From contig JAAYXG010000224.1 in NCBI GenBank assembly GCA_012516015.1, positions 1-13,971 on the forward strand: 13,971 nucleotides of DNA. Reading direction: 5' to 3'. Numbering within the stretch: the first letter of the stretch is position 1; every line of letters starts with the position of its first letter. The translations under genes were made by a program, and so were the position numbers. Under the pieces are notes generated by a model. That model worked only from the letters and a program-made list of their open reading frames with translations. It was not told the DNA's origin and did not search any database. This document shows positions 1 to 5,836 of the stretch, one piece after another. The stretch is from Lysobacteraceae bacterium. Lineage in GTDB: Bacteria; Pseudomonadota; Gammaproteobacteria; Steroidobacterales; Steroidobacteraceae.

Positions 1-1833
1 AGCGTCCGTGCGCGCGGGCGATTCGCTCTCCGGAGCGCTTTGCGCGGGCGTCGAGGCAGGCTGCCTGCCGCTTGTCTCCGTCGTCGTCGCAGCCGCGGGC
101 TCGGACGGCTCTTCCGCACGTGCTGGCGCCTCACTCTGCACTCCGGTGTCGGACTCCGTCGACGCGTCGCTCGAGACCGGGCCGGGCACCGCAATCGACG
201 CGTCGATGTTCTGCACGGGCGGCGGTATGCGCGTGACGAGAAAGATCGCCACCGCGACGATCGCGATCACTCCAGCGACCGCCGCGAGCCGGCGCAAGCG
301 ACGCGCGCGAACGTCGTCCGGAATCGAGAGCAACTCGGGAGGCACGAGATCATGCCCCGACTCGCCGGTTCCAAGCGCGCTCAACAGGTCGACGACATCG
401 ATCTTTCGATCCGCGCGATCCCAAGCGAGCGCACGCTGCAGCGCATGCCATTGCCGATGACTCAAGCTCGCAATGCGCGATGGGCGTCGCCCATGGGCAC
501 GCGCCAAGAACGCGGAGCGCCCGCCGTAAGGGTGACGACCGGACAACAGCTCGTAGGCGATGCACGCGAGACTGTACACATCGTCGCTCGGATCCGGATC
601 GAGGCCATGCACGCGCTCCGCGCTCGCATAAGCGGGCGTGCCGATCGACACGTTGCCCTGCTCGTCGTGCAGATCGCCGCTTCTTGCCGAGCGCGAACGA
701 GCGAAGCCGAACTCGAGCACACGCACTTCGCCGGTCGAGGTGATCATCACGTTGCGCGGCTTCAAATCGCCGTGGACGATTTCACGCCGGTGCGCGTGCG
801 CAAGTGCCGCCCCGATCGCGCCGATGAGTGCGAGCGCATGCTTCCGCGACATGGGCTGACCGTTCAATCGGCGCAGCACATTCGCAAGCGAGGCGCCCTC
901 CAGCAACTCCATGACGATGAAGTAGGTGTTGCCGTCGCGATCGAGATCGAACACGTTCGCGATGTTCGGATGCGACAGCGACTGCGCCTGATGGAACTCG
1001 CGCTCCAGCTCCGCGCGCGCCTCCGGCTGCGCATCGTACGCCGCGTTCAACACCTTCACCGCCACATAGCGGGCGGACTCCGCCAGGTTGGCCCGGTGTC
1101 GATCGAGCGCCTTGTAGATCGTGCTCGTGTGGCCGTGACCCAATACGGAGAGAAGCTCGTAGCGATCGCGCAGCACGCGCCGTCCTGGCGTAGCGGAGAC
1201 TCGAGCCTCAGGTCTCGATGGCTCTCGCTGCGGCGGCGGAGTCTGCGCCGGCGCGCGCGCTTCTCTTGCTGCGATGGCATTACGAATCCGCGCTGCTCGC
1301 TCGGTGAGCGAGGCAGTTCGCTTCGGTAGGGTGCGGTCCGACAGCGGGAGCGCGGGCGCCGCCTCGTCATCGACATCTTCATCCTCTTCCTCTTCCGCGT
1401 CTTCGCCCTCTGCGGCGTCCGCCGCGCGCCCCTGCTCGTCGGTCCGACGCGCGCCGCCCGCGCCGTCCGATACGATGTCGTCAGTGTGGCCGGATTCCGA
1501 CTCATGCTCGTCGGAGATACGAGTCGCCGGCTGGGCACCTTGAGATTGCGCGCGGGCACTTGCACCCTTCGGCGCGCCGACTGCAAGCTGAGAGATCTTC
1601 ATTTTCAGCTCGCGGGCCACATCGACCTCTATGCGCCCGAGACGTTGATAGCGATCCAACAATGAGAGCGCGTCCCAGGGGGCTTCCGCATCGCTACTGC
1701 ACACGGAGATGAACGCTTCCTCCATGTCGGCGCGTTCGCAGCGACCGGCTTGATAGTCGTCCAACCAGCCCGCGAGAACGAGCTCCGCGCTCTCGTGGTT
1801 GCCGGACGGATGATGGTCGATCGACACGCTCAT
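1..1833 (-). CDS. Membrane-anchored serine/threonine protein kinase with EFG in place of DFG (3' end cut by the window edge)
   Basis: The frame stays open from ATG at 1833 to the left edge, 611 codons without a stop. Order of parts: an N-terminal region (about 1-130) with no family I recognise; an acidic linker (about 142-160, mostly Glu/Asp); a Hanks-type kinase domain (about 228-480); one membrane segment (about 513-535); and a Ser/Ala/Glu/Pro-rich tail expected outside the cytoplasm. Kinase landmarks are a GHGHTS glycine loop, VAVK with Lys260, HGD (354-356) followed by LKPRN, GTPAYASAE, and DVYSLACIAYELL. The catalytic Asp356 and the Asn are present. The DFG triplet reads EFG (Glu374), so the usual metal-binding Asp is a Glu, and HGD makes this a non-RD kinase. 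It may be a weak or altered kinase or a binding scaffold; sequence alone cannot decide. The next gene on the same strand lies about 73 bases upstream. Substrate unknown. The start has only a weak Shine-Dalgarno sequence. Confidence 0.9.
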   Translation of the reverse strand, partial: MSVSIDHHPSGNHESAELVLAGWLDDYQAGRCERADMEEAFISVCSSDAEAPWDALSLLDRYQRLGRIEVDVARELKMKISQLAVGAPKGASARAQSQGAQPATRISDEHESESGHTDDIVSDGAGGARRTDEQGRAADAAEGEDAEEEEDEDVDDEAAPALPLSDRTLPKRTASLTERAARIRNAIAAREARAPAQTPPPQREPSRPEARVSATPGRRVLRDRYELLSVLGHGHTSTIYKALDRHRANLAESARYVAVKVLNAAYDAQPEARAELEREFHQAQSLSHPNIANVFDLDRDGNTYFIVMELLEGASLANVLRRLNGQPMSRKHALALIGAIGAALAHAHRREIVHGDLKPRNVMITSTGEVRVLEFGFARSRSARSGDLHDEQGNVSIGTPAYASAERVHGLDPDPSDDVYSLACIAYELLSGRHPYGGRSAFLARAHGRRPSRIASLSHRQWHALQRALAWDRADRKIDVVDLLSALGTGESGHDLVPPELLSIPDDVRARRLRRLAAVAGVIAIVAVAIFLVTRIPPPVQNIDASIAVPGPVSSDASTESDTGVQSEAPARAEEPSEPAAATTTETSGRQPASTPAQSAPESESPARTDA

Positions 1834-1906
1834 GATCTCAGTCTAGGAAGCTCCGATGGGCGGGTCTACCCGAGGTAGGCAAATTCGGCGAGAGGCAGCA
1901 AATGGG

Positions 1907-2449
1907 CTATTGAGCGCCTGCTGGGTGCGCCTCGGACTCGGTAGACCGCAGCACTTTTTCCATCCGGTAATCGTCCATCACGAAGCCGCTGCCGATGTCT
2001 ATCACGACGTCTGCGGCAATGCGAAAGCCGAGCCGTTCGTAGACTCTGACGGAAGGATTTCCCTTGTTGACAGTGAGCCAGAGCCGAGTAAGACCGCGCT
2101 GGCGGGCAAGTTGCTCAATGAACTCCATACAGCGCCGCCCGGTTCCCGAACCGCGACTCGACTTGTGCAAATAAAGCTTACTGATGAACAGCTCGCCGGC
2201 CGCAGGCTCCGGTTTGACGGACAGATAGCCAATGAGGGCACCACTCCTGCGCACGACGAAATACTCGTACCCGCTATCGAGCTGCTCGCGGATCGCCCCA
2301 GCACTCTGGAACCGCCCAAGCATGTAGTCAACTTGGGCTCGACCGATCAGGGGAATGTAATACTCGTTCCAAACGTCGCGCGCGAACGAAGCCACTGTCT
2401 CGATGTCGTCATGCAGCGTCAGCGGCCGGATATCGACTGATTCCATCAT
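1907..2449 (-). CDS. GNAT family N-acetyltransferase
   Basis: A 180-residue protein of the GCN5-related acetyltransferase fold, which moves an acetyl group from acetyl-CoA to an amine. It opens with the usual beta-1 pattern (VDIRPLTLHD, about 5-14). The acetyl-CoA pyrophosphate loop is RGSGTGR at 99-105, preceded by the strand FISKLYL, and motif B is NPSVRVYERLGF at 131-142, typical of amino-acid or protein N-terminal acetyltransferases. The substrate cannot be read from the sequence. I chose the ATG at 2449. A TTG at 2488 would add 13 residues, but those residues (Pro/Thr/Tyr-rich) are encoded by a tandem heptamer array, so they are probably not coding. The ATG directly follows the array and has no visible Shine-Dalgarno sequence; a second ATG follows at 2446. 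The kinase gene lies 73 bases downstream. Confidence 0.88.
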   Translation of the reverse strand: MMESVDIRPLTLHDDIETVASFARDVWNEYYIPLIGRAQVDYMLGRFQSAGAIREQLDSGYEYFVVRRSGALIGYLSVKPEPAAGELFISKLYLHKSSRGSGTGRRCMEFIEQLARQRGLTRLWLTVNKGNPSVRVYERLGFRIAADVVIDIGSGFVMDDYRMEKVLRSTESEAHPAGAQ

Positions 2450-2519
2450 AGGTGTGAGTGTAGGGTGTGGCGTGTAGGGTATAGACAAAGAGAGCGCTTA
2501 GCGCTCCACACCTTACACC
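2450..2519. repeat. Inverted pair of 7-base tandem arrays (locus A)
   Basis: Read on the minus strand, 2484 down to 2450 holds five consecutive 7-base units: CTATACC, CTACACG, CCACACC, CTACACT and CACACCT, the last abutting the GNAT ATG. The opposite arm, on the plus strand at 2506-2519, is CCACACC then TTACACC. The arms match at 12 of 13 positions (2458-2470 against 2506-2518). Between them sits the short palindrome AGCGCTTAGCGCT (2493-2505). Four of the first five units fit C-Y-A-N4. A transcript from either strand could fold into a hairpin here. Confidence 0.75.
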
Positions 2520-2552
2520 AGACATCTCAAGGCCGCCGCCGTTCGGCGCGGC

Positions 2553-3056
2553 TCACGCGGGGGCGGCGAGGCGCGCGCTCGACGCCGTGCCCGGCGTACC
2601 GCTCACCCACTGCCGTCCTTCACGCGCATCGAGCCTCACGACGATGCCGACAGGGCGGTGGAACTCCTTGCATTCGGTCGGGAGTCGCGAATCGGCGAAA
2701 TAGGCTTTGACGAGATCGATAACGGTCGCTGACGGCTCCTTCATGTGCGGCAGCTCGGGCGTGTGTGCAAAGATGCCGACGCGCCAGCTCTGCTTGCGAG
2801 CGCCAAGCGCACGCAGCTCCTTGCAAAATCGATCCATCAACAAGAGTGTCGAGCTCAACGTATTGTCCGTCAGGTCGATCGGCTGATGATGATCGGCCGT
2901 CGCGACGTACTTCAGGTTGAGCAAGCCGCCCGCTCCTTGCGTCTCGTCGTGGACACACACGGCGAGCGCCGCGCGCAGCTCGGCGACCAAGAGCACGGGC
3001 TCGCGAGAAACGCGGAACGTGTCGGACTCGACGAGAATTTCGGTCTGGATAGTCAT
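2553..3056 (-). CDS. CheD-like protein lacking the catalytic Cys and His
   Basis: A 167-residue protein whose overall pattern follows CheD, the chemoreceptor glutamine deamidase: a first strand ending in AVCVHDE (32-38), a Gly-Gly turn (43-44), the helix LLLMDRFCKELRALGARK (about 71-88), then WRVGIFAH, and the closing PVGIVVRLDAREGRQWVS. In CheD the active-site Cys lies in LGSCV and the His in a GG-x-x-H turn. Here the matching residues are Ala30 (in LRAAL) and Asn47 (in GGLLN), so deamidase activity is not expected. It may act as a binding protein, as CheD also binds CheC, but that is inference. No chemotaxis gene is in the window. ATG at 3056 gives the CheD-length protein; the GGAGG before it is only one base away. 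A start at 3101 would add 15 residues and lies beside the palindrome at 3103-3120. The family call is from pattern only. Confidence 0.7.
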   Translation of the reverse strand: MTIQTEILVESDTFRVSREPVLLVAELRAALAVCVHDETQGAGGLLNLKYVATADHHQPIDLTDNTLSSTLLLMDRFCKELRALGARKQSWRVGIFAHTPELPHMKEPSATVIDLVKAYFADSRLPTECKEFHRPVGIVVRLDAREGRQWVSGTPGTASSARLAAPA

Positions 3057-3102
3057 GCCTCCGCGATCATGCCGATTTCGACTTACTCCAAGTTGAGGCA
3101 TG

Positions 3103-3120
3103 GTTCACGGAACCGTGAAC
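3103..3120. promoter_or_regulatory. Perfect 8+2+8 dyad upstream of the CheD-like gene
   Basis: GTTCACGG, two bases AA, then CCGTGAAC form a perfect inverted repeat. It lies 47 bases upstream of the ATG at 3056 and directly before the alternative ATG at 3101. On the minus strand it is preceded by two TGTCAC copies (within 3121-3138). It could be a repressor operator or a small hairpin, or a degenerate relative of the heptamer arrays nearby. No T-run follows on either strand, so a terminator is unlikely. Confidence 0.45.
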
Positions 3121-3193
3121 AGTGACAGCAGGTGACAGTTCGCGTCGCATTACGACGACGCGTGCCGTCGCACGCACCTGGACGTGTAGACGT

Positions 3194-3640
3194 CTACTTA
3201 GCCCCGCGCACTCCACCAAAGCTCAGCGCCGCAGTGGCTATGAACACTTCGCGCAAGAAATAAACGAGCGCGGCCGCGAGGCTGAGGAGAGCGACGACGA
3301 ACACCACGGCGATCGGCACCGCGAGCTCCAATTGCAACGCGGAGCTTACGAATAGCGCGGCCACGACGAGCGACACCAGCAGGCCGCACAGCACGCAGAG
3401 CGCGATCGCGCGATTGATCAGCGTTGCACGCTTCGACAGCACCTTCAGCCGCTCGTGGAGATCGTCAGCCTCCTCGGGGCTCGCGTTCGGCAGCTCCGCT
3501 TCCATGAGCCTCGCCCGATCGATGATGCGACCGATGCGAGTCGCGAGCACGTTCAGCGTCGCGCCCACCCCCGCCAACAGGAAAACCGGAGCGACCGCGA
3601 GCTGGATGACTTGAGCGACGGACATGGCGTGAGGCGACAT
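3194..3640 (-). CDS. DUF2721 family small inner-membrane protein
   Basis: A 148-residue protein with three predicted membrane helices (about 11-33, 77-99, 105-131). The family signature lies between helices 1 and 2: TRIGRIIDRARLMEAEL, an acidic helix (PEEADDLHERL) and KRATLINRAIALCVL. This matches DUF2721, a widespread bacterial membrane family of unknown function, and the length is normal for it. ATG at 3640 was chosen; an in-frame ATG at 3625 would also keep the first helix. Neither has a Shine-Dalgarno sequence; on the coding strand the 3640 ATG is preceded by A8 and a heptamer array (3658-3678). The stop codon lies inside a perfect 12-base palindrome, GTAGACGTCTAC (3186-3197). It is divergent from the secreted repeat protein at 3841. 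Confidence 0.85.
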   Translation of the reverse strand: MSPHAMSVAQVIQLAVAPVFLLAGVGATLNVLATRIGRIIDRARLMEAELPNASPEEADDLHERLKVLSKRATLINRAIALCVLCGLLVSLVVAALFVSSALQLELAVPIAVVFVVALLSLAAALVYFLREVFIATAALSFGGVRGAK

Positions 3641-3657
3641 GGTTTGCTTTTTTTTGG

Positions 3658-3754
3658 GCTCTGGGCTCTGGGCTCTGGCCAGAAGGGATGCAGGGTCGTC
3701 CCTAAACTTGCCAGGAATCTATCTTGCCAGAGCCCAGTGCCCAACGCCCAGAGC
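3658..3754. repeat. Inverted pair of 7-base tandem arrays (locus C)
   Basis: On the minus strand 3678 down to 3658 is three exact copies of CCAGAGC, and on the plus strand 3727-3754 is four consecutive units: CCAGAGC, CCAGTGC, CCAACGC, CCAGAGC. The arms face outward from a 48-base spacer, each with its C/A-rich strand reading toward a divergent gene: DUF2721 on the left (A8 and 7 further bases before its ATG) and the VNG-repeat protein on the right (ATG 86 bases on). The spacer contains a small dyad (AGGGA/TCCCT). Every unit fits C-Y-A-N4. Confidence 0.8.
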
Positions 3755-3840
3755 CCTGTTCGCCGCTGCAACCCTTTTCGCGTTCGTCGCGTCCAAGATG
3801 AACGAAGGCGCTACGAGCCCCCTGAGGACAGGAGAGAACG

Positions 3841-4539
3841 ATGAGAAGAGCCTTGGCTGCTGCCTTGATTTGTCTGTCTTTGGCCGCGCATGCGAACAAT
3901 GACGTCTCGAAAATGAACGGCGCGATTCGCATCGAGGCGGGACGCGCCGTGGGCGAGGTTTCATCGGTCAACGGCTCGATTCGACTCGAAGAGGGCGTGA
4001 CTGCGGATGACGTCGATACCGTGAACGGTGCGATTCATATCGGCGCTCGCGCGCGCGTCGGCGAGATCGATACGGTCAACGGCAGCATCACGCTCGACGA
4101 GGAGACCGAGGCGCGCGCGATCGAATCCGTCAACGGCGGAATTCGCGTCGGGCGGAACAGTCGAGTCGCGGAAGACGTAACCTGCGTCAATGGGTCGATT
4201 TCTCTCGGGGAAGGCAGCAGCGTCGATGGCAACGCGGAAACCGTGAACGGCGCGATCACGCTCGATAGAGCGCGTGTCGGGGGACGTCTCAAGACGACGA
4301 ACGGCAATATCACCGTCGGCGCCAAATCGCATGTTGCGAGGGGCATGCTTGTGAAGAAACCGAGCTTCAGCTTCTTCAACCGCAACAGCCGCAAGCCGAG
4401 AATCGTGATCGGCCCGGAAGCGATCGTCGAAGGCACGCTCGAGTTCGAGCGCGAGGTCGATCTGTACGTCAGCGACACGGCGAGGATCGGCACGGTGCGG
4501 GGCGCAAACCCGATTCGATTCACCGGCGACCGGCCCTGA
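3841..4539 (+). CDS. Secreted VNG-repeat protein, predicted beta-solenoid
   Basis: A 232-residue protein starting with a signal peptide (1-18, ending AHA), so it is likely exported to the periplasm or beyond. Residues 21-165 are eight imperfect repeats with Asn-Gly at 26, 44, 62, 80, 98, 117, 136 and 154, a spacing of 18 or 19. Each repeat reads roughly V-N-G-x-I-x-hydrophobic, then a charged turn and another Val. Such short regular repeats with alternating hydrophobic residues normally build a beta-helix, as in bactofilins and other polymer-forming proteins. I do not recognise the exact family and claim no function. After the repeats come a basic stretch (about 172-188) and a short C-terminal domain. 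AGGAGA at 3830-3835, five bases before ATG, is a good ribosome binding site and fixes the start. The end is 21 bases from the convergent hydrolase gene. Confidence 0.85.
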   Translation: MRRALAAALICLSLAAHANNDVSKMNGAIRIEAGRAVGEVSSVNGSIRLEEGVTADDVDTVNGAIHIGARARVGEIDTVNGSITLDEETEARAIESVNGGIRVGRNSRVAEDVTCVNGSISLGEGSSVDGNAETVNGAITLDRARVGGRLKTTNGNITVGAKSHVARGMLVKKPSFSFFNRNSRKPRIVIGPEAIVEGTLEFEREVDLYVSDTARIGTVRGANPIRFTGDRP

Positions 4540-4560
4540 GGTAGCCGGAGCCTACGGCCG

Positions 4561-5679
4561 TCAGCCTACAGCGCGACCCGAGGCTCTACGGTACACGATG
4601 ACCTCGCCTCGCATCTGCCGCTCCAGGTCGCCCCTGTGCGCGAGATACTCTAGATGTGCGACGGCTTCGCCGAGAGCGAATAAGAAGTGCATACCGGCAA
4701 GCTCGCGACGGTAGAGCACGGGAAGCGATTCGTAGGCCGAGAGCGGCACTTTGCAGGCATCCAGAAGCTTATCGATCTGCGCCTGGTGGTGAGCCCGCAG
4801 GTCGTCGATGCGCGGTCGCAGGCCATAGAATGGCAGGCCATGCGACGGCAGTACGAGCGTGTCGGCCGGCAGCTCGCGCAGACGTTCGAGCGAGGAGAGG
4901 TATGCCCGCAATGGATTCGCGTTCGGCTGTTGAAACATGATGCTGATGTTGGGCGAGATCGCCGGCAATACTTGATCCCCGCTGATCAGAACCCGGTCTT
5001 GGCCGCGCCACAAACAGAGATGCCCGTCCGCATGACCCTCCGTACTCAGCGCGCGCCACTCGCCGCTCTCCCAATCTAGCGCCTGCGAATCTTCGAGGTA
5101 CTGATGCACGCGCGGCACGCCGCTCGTCATGCGCGCGAAGCGCTCTGGCTTCAACAGGGGCTGCAATTCCGTCGTGTCGGTCACGCCGTGCGCGCGCAGG
5201 AACGCCTCGACCTCTGCACGCGAGGGGGAGGCAACCGTGCCGTAGACCGCCTCGGCCAGCTCGTGGGAGCGCTCGGACATCCACACGGGAATGGAATAGC
5301 GTTCTTGCAGCCAACTCGCGAGCCCGATGTGATCCGGATGAACGTGCGTCACGAATAGCGCAAGCGGCGGGTCGTTCGCGAACGCGTCGGCGTCGAGACG
5401 TTCCCAAGCGTCCTTGCACATCGACGCCGACATCCCGGTATCGACGAGCAGATGGCCGCGCGCGGACTCGATGAGCCACACGTTGATGTGGTTGAGATCG
5501 ATCGGCAACGGGATACGCGCCCACCAAACGTTCTCCGCGATGCGCGTACGCTCGCCGAAGCCCGGCGCCGGCACCGCCGTGTACTCGATGCGGCGCGGGT
5601 CGGAAGGCAACGCTGCGCCTTCCACGGTTACGGAAGGCGAACGGTCGGTCCGGGATGCACTTTCGTCAGGTTCGTTCAT
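4561..5679 (-). CDS. Metallo-beta-lactamase fold hydrolase
   Basis: A 372-residue zinc hydrolase. Metal-binding motif 1 is THVHPDHIG, with His112, His114, Asp116 and His117. Further ligand candidates are His216 or His220 in the segment LSTEGHADGHL, Asp235 in SGDQVLP, and His280 in LPSHGLPF. These fit the glyoxalase II/LACTB2-like branch, where such enzymes split thioesters or esters, and the roughly 75-residue C-terminal helical part resembles the winged-helix tail of that branch. The substrate is not evident. The first 35-40 residues are poorly conserved in character. I chose ATG at 5679; a TTG at 5694 would add five residues and has AGGTGA six bases before it, so it is a real alternative. 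A 20-base dyad (5686-5705) lies just before the ATG. The EAL/GGDEF gene is 157 bases upstream on the same strand. Confidence 0.9.
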   Translation of the reverse strand: MNEPDESASRTDRSPSVTVEGAALPSDPRRIEYTAVPAPGFGERTRIAENVWWARIPLPIDLNHINVWLIESARGHLLVDTGMSASMCKDAWERLDADAFANDPPLALFVTHVHPDHIGLASWLQERYSIPVWMSERSHELAEAVYGTVASPSRAEVEAFLRAHGVTDTTELQPLLKPERFARMTSGVPRVHQYLEDSQALDWESGEWRALSTEGHADGHLCLWRGQDRVLISGDQVLPAISPNISIMFQQPNANPLRAYLSSLERLRELPADTLVLPSHGLPFYGLRPRIDDLRAHHQAQIDKLLDACKVPLSAYESLPVLYRRELAGMHFLFALGEAVAHLEYLAHRGDLERQMRGEVIVYRRASGRAVG

Positions 5680-5685
5680 GATCTC

Positions 5686-5705
5686 GGTGAGCAATATCGC
5701 TCACC
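5686..5705. promoter_or_regulatory. Operator-like dyad directly upstream of the MBL hydrolase
   Basis: GGTGAGC, six bases centred on ATAT, then GCTCACC: perfect 7-base arms over 20 bases, ending six bases before the ATG at 5679. The position and size suit a binding site for a dimeric repressor (inference). It could instead be a hairpin in the leader covering the ribosome binding site. If translation begins at TTG 5694, the dyad overlaps the start codon. Confidence 0.45.
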
Positions 5706-5836
5706 TATCATGAAGCGATTCGGCGCGAAGGTGAAATTCCGCTCTGCAAACGCGAGGTTCGGGCTGAAATTGAAGGCTGGAGCCAGACTTCAGAACGATC
5801 CAGGCTTGCCCTAGCTCCTAGCGCTATAGCTTCGTA

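Noticed and set aside
40..1329. A 429-codon open frame on the plus strand opposite the kinase
   Set aside because: The minus strand encodes clear kinase motifs through this span; the antisense product is Arg-rich and has no domain.
2450..2519. Arrays of 7-base repeats as a CRISPR array
   Set aside because: The units are too short, contiguous without spacers, and set in inverted pairs; no cas genes are present.
3186..3197. Perfect palindrome GTAGACGTCTAC at the DUF2721 stop as a terminator
   Set aside because: It has no loop and no T-run; it may be chance or coding constraint at the gene end, so it is mentioned only under the gene.
4540..4560. GTAG...CTAC hairpin between the convergent VNG-repeat and MBL genes as a bidirectional terminator
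   Set aside because: The stem has only four clean pairs and there is no T-run on either strand.
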